This document shows, in pieces, positions 21,869 through 32,763 of a stretch of 64,000 bases of DNA. The notes beneath the pieces are model-generated. The model saw only the letters and a program-made list of their open reading frames with translations, had not been told where the DNA came from and ran no database searches. The translations under genes and the position numbers were made by a program. Every line of letters starts with the position of its first letter. Positions within the stretch are counted from its first letter, which is position 1. The DNA is from Chamaecrista fasciculata (taxonomy: Eukaryota > Streptophyta > Magnoliopsida > Fabales > Fabaceae): assembly GCA_003254925.1 (NCBI GenBank), contig QANZ01051043.1:41204-105203 (forward strand). The letters run 5' to 3'.

Positions 21869-23654
21869 TTGGCTTTGTTATCTCTAGCTGAGATACCATC
21901 TAGGTACTATACTAACACTACTAGCTAGTAGCATGTCTCTTCTTTTTAAGATCAGAGTAGCCCCGTGATTCTCTTTTGGACGATATAGTCCAACACTCTG
22001 AATTAATTGAAGAATGTGATTGGTATGCTAGCTCCACAATTTTCCTCATCAACATTTTTATTTTATACTGAAAAGTGAAAAAAGGGGCTCGTTTTTTCTT
22101 AAAGTAGAATCACTTTTAAATTTTAATCGTTTCGTTTTGATCATTTTTTTTAGATCTACATATATATATAATGGAGCCATGCCAGTATGGATAAATAGTA
22201 TTTTGTAATGTGTCCATTTTACTTGTATGTTTCTCATCCCAGACATGTGGACCCCACCAGACCAGAATGTTCTCGTCGTAAGCCCAGAAAAATTTTCGAA
22301 ATTCGAACGTTGGGACCTCAAATCCTTCCATTCTGTTGTTACTGTACCATATCAGACAAAGAATCACCAAAATTCTTAAGTCTTAACACTAATTAAAACG
22401 ATAAAATTTAGTTATATTTTCTTCTTCACATGTAAGTATTTCTGGTCTTGTGTTTTAACTTTTAACAGACTATACTTTCTTAATATTAAGAATGTTTTTA
22501 ATGATTAACTCCTATTCTTCTATGAAAATTAATGCCAAAGATAGCAGATTATTTAATTACTTACTTACACATTTATGCCTTATTCTCTCACAATTAAACT
22601 ATTCTGACAGTTAATGTTGGATATTATATTCCAAAGTCCCTGATAAAATTTCTAGCAAGACGATTTGATGATGGGTAAATCTCTTTTAAATCAGATTTGT
22701 TCAGTAAGTCATTTAAATCAAGTAATTAGATAAGATTTATTAAATATTAAAGAGGGGATGAGTGAAATTTATATATATATAAATGAGATATATGAGTTTC
22801 ATAACACTAAGATATACACTATTGACAAAAGGTGTATTGGGTTTAGATAATTGTCAATTGTGGGAGTGATAGAAGGTCTATAAATTTTCTGTTTAAATAT
22901 TGTATCGAAGAAGATATGTAATTTTCATCATACAAAATTTATAAATAGTGAAATTATATTAGTGGAATTTTGGTAATAAGTCTTGACTCTTGAGACACTA
23001 ATTCACATTAAAAATATTTTGTATGTTTCTCCTTACTCTTTTCTTTATTTTTGTGGTTCCATTTTCGTCCAAAATCACTAAAGTAAGAGAATTAATCTAT
23101 AGAGGGAAAAAAACTAAAAGTACAACTATCTAAACTAAAACAGAGTCTCTCTTAATGGAATGGAACTGCCCCTAGTGGCCACTTTAAAGAATCATTATTA
23201 ATTAAGTTCCCATAAACAATATTAATAATAATCAGAAGTGTAGTGATGATGCCTTCATCTACATAATCTACTATTCTCAATTTTGGATACAACAGGGTGC
23301 TATGCTATTGCTATCTACAGGATAAAACTTTTTTCAAGTGTTTACTCTCAGTTTCTCAAATAAAAATATAGTAGTAAACACTTAGAATGCAAGGACTTTT
23401 AAGTCTAGTCCTCATACAATCTTATATAGTTGCCGAACCAGTGAAGCAGACATGACATGTCAATGTCAGGCGTAACAATGTCCACTAGTATTGCAGAAGT
23501 GGATCCTCTGCAGTGTAAATGCACTGTAGTTTAGAGAGATAAAGGAATAGTTAGAGAGAGACCGACACCTTCTTTCTCAAACTCTTCTTTTATCTCTTTA
23601 AACTGCAGTGTATTTATACGGTAGAAGATTCAGATCCCTCGTATTGCTACTTGA
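21842..23654. other. Intergenic and PGSIP 3' region
   Basis: Continues from an AT microsatellite into AT-rich non-coding sequence. Short ORFs near 22058-22396 overlap on both strands and show no family similarity. The right-hand part up to 23654 should include the 3' UTR of the minus-strand PGSIP gene. Confidence 0.5.
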
Positions 23655-26600
23655 TCAGTACAATTTGTTAAAGCCAGAAGGAGGCGAAAATTCTCCAAGT
23701 CTAGGTAAGAAAGCTTCCCTTTCTAGAGAAAGTTGAAGACCTGCCATTACCTTAGTAATAGACACCCATACAAAAGGTGCACAAAAGAAGGCATATCCAA
23801 ACACAGACAAGGCTCTCACAACCCCATTGGGATACCATGGGAAAGCCATGAAAATGAGGGCCCCAATAATCCCAAGCCAAGGCACCAAAACTGGCAGCAT
23901 TGGAAGCAAAAATGCATTGATGACTAAAGAGCAAAGTGAAAAAGTACCAATCAAGTATAGGGTCCACCCTAGAAGAGGGTGAATTGTGTGAGGAATGATG
24001 AAGAATGGTGCAATGTAGGAAGCGAGGATGCACCATAAAGCTACTAGTTTGAGGCTGTTTTGCACTAAGTTTATGCTCTTATGATCTGAAACCCCGCGAT
24101 AGCATAGCTTTGAGAGGCTTGGTTTTGCCAAACGAGTCATTGCTATTATTATCAAATAAACTGCAGATTGTATGAATACCATTGCCATCTCTGCTTCATA
24201 CCTGCATAGATATTAATATGTAGTGAAAGGGTATGAGAAATTATGAGAGACAAGGTTGTGAAATTCGAGAGTTTAAACAAACCGGTGAAAGGATGATGAA
24301 CTCGACAAATAAACAGGATTAATAGCTAACTGAATTACATATTTACATAATTACATATATAAATTTTTTAATGGAAAAAACTAAATTCATCAAAATAATA
24401 ATCTATTCCTGAATAACCAATAAATGTACACTAGATAACATTTAAAACTGAACAAAACCATCATCTGATCAAAGTACATACCAAATTTCACTGAATATTG
24501 TATAAATTAAATAGTATAACCACCAAACCACAAAACTTAGTAGATGAAGAAAGTAGTCGTTCACTTTGAGGACTTGAGGGAGAAGAGAAAAGATTATGAG
24601 AGAATAACATGATACTTTGAAAATTGAGGCAATATTAGAGTTTACTTGAATTGATGAGTTTAACATAAATTGGTTTGATTTTACAAAATCTGGGTTTGAT
24701 GAAGTGTTAACACGAACTGACCGTGTATGAATCTAAACTCAAAATCTAACTAGTAACTCTGAGAATTCGATAACCTTGTTAAAAATGCTAAGTCTTGTAC
24801 ATTATTTCAAGCTCAAACCTTCTGTAAATTAGATTCTCAAGAACTTTAAGAAAAACAGAGGAATGTAAAGACGAATTCACTCATTTCATTTTGACTTACC
24901 CCATAGTTTGACGACGTTGTTCATGCCATTGGAGGCCTAATGGCAAGACAGGCCACGACCACCAATACCATGGCTTCAACCATGGTGCCCCTGGAAATGT
25001 GATCACACTATTTGGTCCACACGGTATGTTCCAGTGAAGTTTAAGATCTGCATGCATTAAGCCATTAATTAACTAAAGTGATTTCAAATTAACAAATTAG
25101 TTAAAGTGAGATGTTAATTTGTTTCATATATATTCTTTTGTTTTAATTTGCTTACAATAGTAAGAAGCATCCATTTGGTAACCTAAAGGAAGCCTGTATG
25201 TGCCATCAAGCTTGGAGCCATTTGAAGGTGGATGAAACATTGGCTGATTAAGCAATTCCGGAAAATAACCAGTTATGAAACCCTGATCTGCACCATCCTC
25301 ATTTTCTCTCCCATTCTCTAATTCATGAACCATGTCCTTGAACACCTCCATTGATGGCTGCACATATCAAATATTTGAATGAAGCTACAATATAATGCTG
25401 CTCAATATTTTCATGGTAAATACTAAATAGTGTATATCTATCTATCAGTCAAACAAAGTCTTGCATTACCTAGATGAAAGGGGATCAAAGAATATATAAG
25501 TTAGACTAAACTAATAATTTCGTTCCTAAAAGATCACCGAGCTAACAACTCGGTCACTGAAAGATTAAAATGCACAATTTAGTCCTTAAAAGATCAAAAC
25601 ATTATACTCATTAGTCCTTTTTATGTACTAAATAATATATCATTTTGATCTTCCAATGACTAAATAGTATATCGTCTTAATCTTTCAGGAACTAAATATT
25701 TCAATCTTTCAAAGACCGAGTTATCTTCTTAGTGATCTTTCAAGGACTAAATTGTTTTATTCTGTAAGTTAAGATATGAAAATGGCGAGGAGCTAAATAA
25801 AGAGAAAATCGAGTCTTGCGCATATATACTAGTATGAACAACAGTTCTAATTTACTAAGGGCTTGCCAATAAGGCAATAAGGAGTGACACAGTTGTTTAA
25901 GGTACGGCCGTACGGGCTCTTACCCCACAAGGGCGAGGGTTCGAATCCTTTGATCGATGTGATCTGATATTTAAATTTCTCTCGTAAATTCTTAAAGAGG
26001 TCGGGAGGTTTTCCTTGACCTTAGTGGTATACCAGTTTTTACCCCCACTTAAACTTTTTCAACACTTTATAATTTACTAAGGGGTTGCAGAATATGATGC
26101 GACTCAAACTAATTCTCAAGAATACATACAACTAGTATGGGTTTTAGAAAAGTGTACCTGCAAGACAAAGAGGCCTGTGTGAAAAATGCAAGGATTGATG
26201 AAGACAGCACAGAATTGTCCACATTGAAAGAGTTCGTCTGTTTTTTGAAGGAAGAGGTTATCAGCATCTAGCATGATCACCCTATCATAGTCCACAAGGC
26301 TCCAAGCGTAGAGTTTGTTCAACGATAACTTAAATCTCCTGTCAAAATTATCTTGGTGCTTATAGGGATTGTTCATATTTTCCACCGTCACCACCTTAAC
26401 CCCATCTTCTTCTTCCCTGTATGCAAATTTAATCACCCACAAATCAACATACATATTGGTAAATTATATTCTCCTCTTCAACTATTGTATGTATGTATGT
26501 ATGTCACATGTATGCATGCATGGATGCAATCTGCACAGTACAAATAAAGGCTAATACATGACAATTATTTGGTCCATGCTCAGTAGTCAGTAAGTAATAA

Positions 26601-29096
26601 GTTATCAACTTTTTATGACAGTTAGGATAATAAGCTATCCTTCTCTTTAAATTTAGCTCATCATTTTAGACCCTTCCGAATAGTTAAATACTCATATTAA
26701 TTTAGACTCATCTAAAAAATTTTATTAAATTTTCACCTCTAATTATTAAAATAAAAAATAAATCATAAATATGAATATAATATTAGATTACATCAAATTT
26801 TATAAAACATATAACATTTTATCCTAATAATTTTACATTTTCTTAACGTTAAAAATATTATATTGTTATATACAAAAATAAATATTTAACTATTACAAAT
26901 AAGATACAAGTATGATACTCTGTTATCCATCTTTAGCATTGGACCCAAGTTTAAATCTAAACCAATATAATAAAATGTCAAAATACTTATTATAGATAGT
27001 TTGATTATCCTCACTCACTACTTTCGCTCACAACAAGTTTTAAAAATAATTGGGAGATAAGATAACAAAGTCGTTTTTGGCGACTAACTGCTCGGATATT
27101 GATTACTCTGCAAGTGTCCAAGTGAAAGCTACATTTGTTAATGGCACGTGACTTGGATTCAATTGTGAACATTCTATTAGTCCATTCCCATCTATAATTC
27201 AGTGAATTTTACAATAATTGGGACAAGTGTTAGATAAATTATTGTTAATAAAAGTACAAACTTTTTTTAACACATTTTAAAATAGATGCCTCTGTTACAA
27301 GGATATAGGGGGAAAATGTAAAATCTACCATTCATCCTCAAGTTAATTTCCCATAATTTCTTAAAATAAATACTGTATGTTTCTAAAACTTTTCACTTAA
27401 AAAAATTGTTTTAAAGGTCAATTATTGCTGACAATTGTAATGGATTTTTCACTTCATATTCTTTACATCCCAACTAGGCAACTACTTTCAAGTTTCAACA
27501 ACTACGTTGAAAGTTGTAATTCTAGAAAATAGTGAAATTATAAAATGAATTACAGCTACTAAAGAATATTGTTTTTTATAGCATATACATAATAGAACAC
27601 ATTAATTAAATATTAAGACTAAATTTATATAAAAGTATCTATATTTTTATTAAATAATGTATTTATAAAAATAAGATACGTAAAAAAATTTATTTTCTAA
27701 AAAAATCATAAAAAAAGAAATGAAATTCATGACTGTACAAAGCAAAAAAGTCATACTTTTGTTTTTCAAATATTGTACCCTATCTACCTCCCAAATAACC
27801 CCTAATGGTCCAACCCAAAGTCCAAACATGGTTTCTTTTTTCTTCTTTTCCTTTCTTTTCTCTTCTTTTCCGAGCTATTCTATATCATGCCTCTGTACTC
27901 TTTTTCTTTCTACAGACTCTGACAGAATCGACGGAATTCGAGGGATTTCAATTTTATAAAAATGTGATTTTAAATAAATTATATAAAATAATCAATTTTT
28001 GTCAAAATATCATTTAGATCTTACTATATAATAAATTCTGTTTTGGTCCTTAAAAATTTGTTTTGTTCTGTTTTTATCGTTAAACTTTATTGTTTCACAA
28101 AATTATTTTTGTTTGATATTTATCATCTAACTTGAATAATTGTAGTGAACTATTTTGCTCTCTGATGTATGTTTAAAATAAATAAAAAAGAAACATGATC
28201 ATTTTTAACATATATAATGATAAATTTATAATTAACTTTTTTATATATAAAAAATAAAGACTTCCTTTTTCTCTCGCAGAATTTACAAATATGTATAAAA
28301 AAATATATAAAAATTAAAATGAAATAAAATAAAGAGTAAATTATATTTTGGTATCATGTTCTATGGACTCATTTTGCTTTAATATCTTGTTCTTTCAAAG
28401 TGACACTTTAGTACCATGTTCTTTGTATCATTAACATTTTGGTATCTTATTCTTTCAAAAGTGACATTTTGATACCTTGTTCTTTACAGCGTTAACATTT
28501 TTAAAAGAATAGGATACCAAAAGTGAAATTGGTCCGTAGAACAGGTACCAAAATGTAATTTGCCCTAAGATAAATAAATATATCAAAATGTTTTGACTTT
28601 CCTAGCTCCTTCTATCACTCTAGTCCGAATTCCAGAAAGCGACTAGATTCATCGTTCATGTAAATATGCAATAAAACCAATACCGTATATTCAAACTCGA
28701 GATTAATCACACGGCGAACAGAGAAAACAGTAAAATCAGAAGAAAAACGAACCAGAAAAATCGATCATCAAATCAAACGAACGAAAATTAGGGCGAAATT
28801 GAAAATGAAAATGAAAAATAACGACGGACTTACAGTGTTCGCCGCCACCGGAGAGGAACGTCGACGGAAGCAATGACGACGAGATCGGCTTCGACGTTAA
28901 GCTTAGAGAGCGATTTCACAAGTACGCGTATGGCTACATAAAACTCGTAGTCTCTTGGAGTCCCCATATACATCATCGTCGCATACGCATTCTTATACGA
29001 CGTCGTCGCTTCGCAAAGAGACGCCGAAACAAACAATAATAGCCACAAAAATCCATTATTCTGCTGTCGTCTCTGTAGTTTTGCCAAACACGCCAT
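23655..29096 (-). CDS. GT8 glycosyltransferase, PGSIP7/8-like (putative glucuronosyltransferase)
   Basis: Golgi or endomembrane sugar transferase of the plant glycogenin-like family. The exact acceptor for PGSIP7/8 is not settled. Five exons (28834-29096, 26158-26416, 25156-25357, 24900-25047, 23655-24201) join in phase to give 472 aa. Residues 15-30 form a signal segment (GFLWLLLFVSASLCEA). The GT8 domain starts YATMMYMGTPRDYEFYVA, with the metal-binding DxD at residues 138-140 in VIMLDADNLF, then CAVFINPCIFHTGLFVLQ, DGADQGF and WLKPWYWWSWP. Exon 5 encodes about five hydrophobic membrane segments (for example VFIQSAVYLIIIAM and GIIGALIFMAF), a feature of this subgroup. The related IPUT1 lacks this pattern. 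The frame is intact. Introns carry a SINE and MITEs. Confidence 0.93.
25507..25777. mobile_element. MITE in PGSIP intron 2 (AATTTAGTCC family)
   Basis: Inverted ends: left AATTTCGTTCCTAAAAGATCAC, right TGATCTTTCAAGGACTAAATT when read on the plus strand. Internal phrases such as AAAATGCACAATTTAGTCC are also palindromically repeated. The same family is at 41420-41684, with a fragment near 42990-43090. Confidence 0.7.
25870..26060 (+). mobile_element. tRNA-derived SINE in PGSIP intron 2
   Basis: Contains RNA polymerase III promoter boxes at tRNA-like spacing: an A-box-like GTGACACAGTTGTTTAAGG (25884-25902) and a canonical B box GGTTCGAATCC (25938-25948). The body continues through TCTGATATTTAAATTTCTC and GACCTTAGTGGTATACC. 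It cannot fold as a complete tRNA. It is antisense to the host gene. Ends are approximate because no clear target duplication was found. Confidence 0.8.
26560..28333. other. PGSIP intron 1, AT-rich part
   Basis: Large intron with no supported gene. Short ORFs near 27720-28017 lie in a pyrimidine-rich stretch and match no family. Confidence 0.5.
28334..28565. mobile_element. MULE-type MITE (GAGTAAATTA), 9-bp TSD
   Basis: Inverted ends GAGTAAATTATATTTTGG and, reversed from the right, GGGCAAATTACATTTTGG. The flanking 9-mers TAAAATAAA and TAAGATAAA match at 8 of 9 positions, the target size of Mutator elements. The ends resemble the element at 51994-52423, so both belong to one superfamily. It lies in intron 1 of the PGSIP gene. 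Confidence 0.82.
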
Positions 29097-29326
29097 TATA
29101 GAGAAGAACAGAACGAGACTCTTTTTTCTTTTTCTCTTGATGAAGGAAATGGCTAGAGCTCGATGGTAATGGTATACGAGATTGAATCTCTTGCGGTGTT
29201 GTTGTTGTGTAAATGAATAAATTAATACTTTTGTCTCACCAAAAAAAAAAAAGATAAAATACTTAAATACTTTAGATTCGCAAGTAGATTAAAAAAAGAT
29301 AAAATACTTAAATATCATTTTGGTTA
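29097..29326 (-). promoter_or_regulatory. PGSIP upstream region
   Basis: Upstream of the minus-strand start codon at 29096. The first 60 bases are purine-rich on the plus strand (a CT-rich leader on the coding strand). A MITE begins about 230 bp upstream. No core promoter motif could be assigned. Confidence 0.35.
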
Positions 29327-29704
29327 GGCAAAAACACTCATTTTGTCCCCAAACTTTACACTTGCTCTCAATTTTATCCCCAATCTTTTTTTGCTGTCAA
29401 TTTTGTCCCTAATTTTTCACATTTTTATCAATTTTATCCTTTGCTCCTACTTTAGCCAAATATAAACGACAGAATCTATGTGGCTAACGATATATAATGT
29501 AAAATTGGTAGAAAAATAAACTCAAATCCTAACTCAGATTGAAAAACATGATGCAGTTTGGTGTTAATTTATTAAAAGAAGTTAGTCAAATGATAAAATT
29601 GACGAAAATGTGAAAGATTAGGGATGAAATTGACAACAAAAAAAAGATTGAAGACGAAATTGACAGCTAGTGTAAAATTTAGGGACGAAATTAGTACTTT
29701 TACC
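29327..29704. mobile_element. MITE upstream of PGSIP (GGCAAAAACACT)
   Basis: Long inverted arms: the left reads GGCAAAAACACTCATTTTGTCC and the right, reversed, GGTAAAAGTACTAATTTCGTCC. Each continues through CAATTTT(A/G)TCC-type blocks for over 120 bp. There is no coding potential and no clear TSD. Confidence 0.7.
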
Positions 29705-30381
29705 AATTATTTAAGTATTTTAAAATATACATAGAGTCTTATCCGATCGGACCTTCATTCCCCCCAATTCTATTTTGGTCCTCAAACTTTTTATTTTTTA
29801 TTTTTATACTCAAAATTTTGTATTTGTTTTACCATTAGTCTAAAATGTGATTTTATCTAATTTCTATCATTATCTCTAATCTGCACATTTAAGATGAACT
29901 ATTTCTATTTCATTGTGAGTGAAGGAAAAAAAAATTTCTTAATTGTTCTTTGTCAACCTATTAATTATAATAGGTATGAGAGAAAATGTTTGATTTAAAA
30001 CTAATAATAAAAATTAGATAGAATCGTATTTTAAACTAATAAAATATAAAAATTCTAATGAAATTTATTGTACAATTTGAAGATAAAAATAAAATTTAAA
30101 ACGAAATTGCCAGTTTAGCTAAGTTGACTGGGGCACATGATGTATTGATGATAGCGTATGTGACAACTCAGAGGCGACAACTATTTTTTTCCTTTTTTTA
30201 ATAAACGGGGAAAACAGTTGAATTGAAGAATCTCTTCGTAGTGCTAAATTCTTTCTTTCCACTTTTTTCGACAACTATTCAGATAGAGAAAAGTCTAATT
30301 GCCTCAATTATGTTATGTCTTTTTAGATTTTTAATACTCATATTAGGTAAGTTGACGAGACATCTCAATTTTTTTTACTAT
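29705..30381. other. AT-rich intergenic
   Basis: No ORF, RNA gene or clear repeat ends. Phrases such as TTTTGGTCCTCAAA suggest remnants of the same MITE families. Confidence 0.45.
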
Positions 30382-30390
30382 TAAACCATT

Positions 30391-31710
30391 GGTCAAAGTC
30401 CTATTTTGGTCCCCCAGTTATCTTCCTTGTTCCAAATAGGTCCCCCAGTTATTTTTTGTTCCATATTGGTCCCCCAGTTATGCAAAACTTGAAAAAGTTG
30501 GTCCCTCTAACGTTTTCCATCCATTTTTCCATTAAAAAAAGAGGAAAAATAAACTTTCATCCCCAAAAGTTTTATTTTTTTATATTAAGGTCCTTTTCTT
30601 TTTATAATAGGATCAAAACATAAGAAAATGAAATAAATTAAGATTTTAAGTGAATTTACCCGAAAACACAAAATAAATCTCTCTTTCTCTCTCCCACCAT
30701 ACCATGACCCTTCTTCCCAGAAAACCCATCTCTCTCTTGCGTTCCCCTTTTCTCATTTTCTCCATGGCCTCTCTCTTATCTCTCTCTCTCTCCTCTCTTT
30801 CTTCCTCTACCTCTCTCTCTCCTCCGCCACTCGCCATCGTCGTCATTCTGCCATCGCGGCGGACTCCGACGCCCTCCGTCACGCCTGCAACGCCACGCGC
30901 TTCCCTCAACAATGCGAATCCTCTCTCACCAATCTCCCCCCAAACCCCACCGCCCTCCAAATCCTCCAATCCGCCATTTCCGTCTCCTATGATAATCTCC
31001 ACAAAGCTCAATCCATGGCCAAATCCATCCTCGATTCCTCCGCCTCCAACATTAACCGCTCCACCGCCGCCAAAATCTGCATCCAAGTCCTACAAAACTC
31101 CGATTACCGCATCAATCTCGCCGCCGCCGCATTCCCCGCCAGAAAAACCAAAGACGCTCGCGCCTGGCTTAGCGCCGTCGTCGCCTACCACTATGACTGC
31201 TGGTCGGCGCTCAAGTACGCCAACGACACTCGCATGGTCGGCGACACCATGGCCTTCCTCAACGACAACCTCATCGGCCTCGCCAGCAACGCCCTCAGCA
31301 TGGTGGCGGCGTACGACGTCGCCGGTAACGACACCGCGTCGTGGAGGCCGCCGTTGACGGAGCGCGATGGGTTCTGAGAGCACGGTGGGAGAGAGAGAGA
31401 GAGAGCACGGTGGGAGGGAGAGAGATTTATTTTGTGTTTTTTGGTAAATTCACTTAAAATTTTAATTTTTTATTTTCTTATGTTTTGATCCTATTATAAA
31501 AAGAAAAGGACCTTAATATAAGAAAATAAAACTTTTGGGGATGAAAGTTTATTTTTCCTCTTTTTTTAACAGAAAAATGGATGGAAAACGTTAGAGGGAC
31601 CAACTTTTTCAAGTTTTGCATAACTGAGGGGCCAATATGGAACAAAAAATAACTGGGGGACCTATTTGGAACAAGGAGCATAACTGGAGGACCAAAATAG
31701 GACTTTGGCC
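30391..31710. mobile_element. Pack-MULE carrying a pectinesterase pro-region
   Basis: A 1,320-bp element with terminal inverted repeats of about 300 bp (30391-30700 and 31390-31710). Its ends are GG(T/C)CAAAGTCCTATTTTGG, and inside each arm GGGGGACC-type and AACGTTTTCCAT blocks repeat in inverted order. The flanking 9-mers TAAACCATT (30382-30390) and TAAATCATT (31711-31719) match at 8 of 9 positions, as expected for Mutator-like elements. The interior is strikingly GC-rich compared with the surroundings and encodes a host gene fragment. There is no transposase, so it is non-autonomous. Confidence 0.92.
30764..31375 (+). pseudogene. Pectinesterase N-terminal (PMEI-like pro-region) fragment
   Basis: Fragment of a type I pectin methylesterase, a cell-wall enzyme, inside the Pack-MULE. 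A Met at 30764 starts a CT-repeat-encoded signal peptide. One frameshift in the CT tract leads into the frame with DALRHACNATRFPQQCESSL, then AAKICIQVLQNSDYRI, TKDARAWLSAVVAYHYDC and SMVAAYDVAGNDTASW. Four Cys positions fit the PMEI fold. The frame ends at TGA after TERDGF, just where the mature pectinesterase domain would begin. The catalytic domain is absent. If translated from the in-frame Met at 31015, it would give about 120 residues without a signal peptide. Confidence 0.9.
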
Positions 31711-31719
31711 TAAATCATT

Positions 31720-32763
31720 TTATACATATTTTATAATTTATACATTCTCTCTTCGATGATGATTGCTTATGTAAAAAGTAGTATTTAATTAGTCATATAT
31801 AAAATTTTTACCATGTGTCAAATGTTAATTGGAGAAACTTGACAGTAAGAATATAAAGAACTTGATATAAATTTTCTTCAAATTAACCTCCTGCAAGGAT
31901 TGTTCCAAAAAAAAAACCTCCTACAAGGACCAATTTTTTTTTCGATTATTTTACCTTAAATTTGGTATTCGCATGATTTTAAGCCAATTTTTTTAATTTG
32001 ACGCATTTAAAAGTTATTATCATAATATTTTGTAATAAAAAAAGTAAACACAAGTTATTAAATACTAAATAGGTTAATTACTCAATACAATAAGCTCTAA
32101 TAAATTCTACGTCTTCTTCTTTGAGACTCCATCTATCTATTTTGAGACTGACGAATTTCAATCTGTTCAAATACTTAGTATTAAATACACTAAATGAGTT
32201 CGCTGAATAAAAAATATAACACTCATGAGTTGCCGTCGAGAAACAAAAAGAAATCTGAGTGCGTCATCTATGATTCCACAAAATAGTATAGATCGAATAA
32301 GCTGGAGTTAAGCATTTTTCTATAGTCTGAAATTAGGTAATACGTATGAGTAAGGATCTGCTAGACATATAAAATCTACTAGCTGATATATACCAACTTA
32401 TAAAATTTCTATCCACGCAAAACCAATACATTTTCAAGGATTTCTTGCTATGTAGATAGAATCATTCAAGCCAAAAATACGGACTAGCAAGAAAATACAT
32501 ATCGATTCCCAACTCAGAAAAATGAGTACATTTGCGAATCAAAGGGGATGGGATTTCAGCTAATCGCACTATTCGTAGTTTAATAAAGTCACCGAAGGTG
32601 AGATAGGTTCATAAACGACGGAGATATTCTTTTAAGTGTTCACAACAATGATCATCTCAACAAGGGGTCACAAATTTAGATACACAATAGCTGCACCTGA
32701 AAATTACAATGCTTCATCACTTGACTCTTGAGATACTAAGCGTGGCTTACTCTGCCAGAAGAC
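31720..32763. other. Intergenic and CWC15 3' region
   Basis: AT-rich with no supported ORF. The last hundred or so bases before 32764 should hold the 3' UTR of CWC15. Confidence 0.5.

Noticed and set aside
22058-22396. Overlapping ORFs of 62-87 codons on both strands
   Set aside because: No recognisable domain, no splice context, and mutual overlap on both strands.
25880-25955. tRNA gene
   Set aside because: The B box is canonical but the sequence lacks a proper acceptor stem and anticodon arm, and it continues into a non-tRNA body, so it is a SINE.
30646-31086. Gly-rich minus-strand ORF of 146 codons
   Set aside because: Antisense shadow of GC-rich captured coding sequence with no similarity to a family.
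30704-31357. 217-codon Pro/Ser/Thr-rich ORF
   Set aside because: It is the wrong frame over the captured pectinesterase fragment. The homologous frame explains the sequence better.
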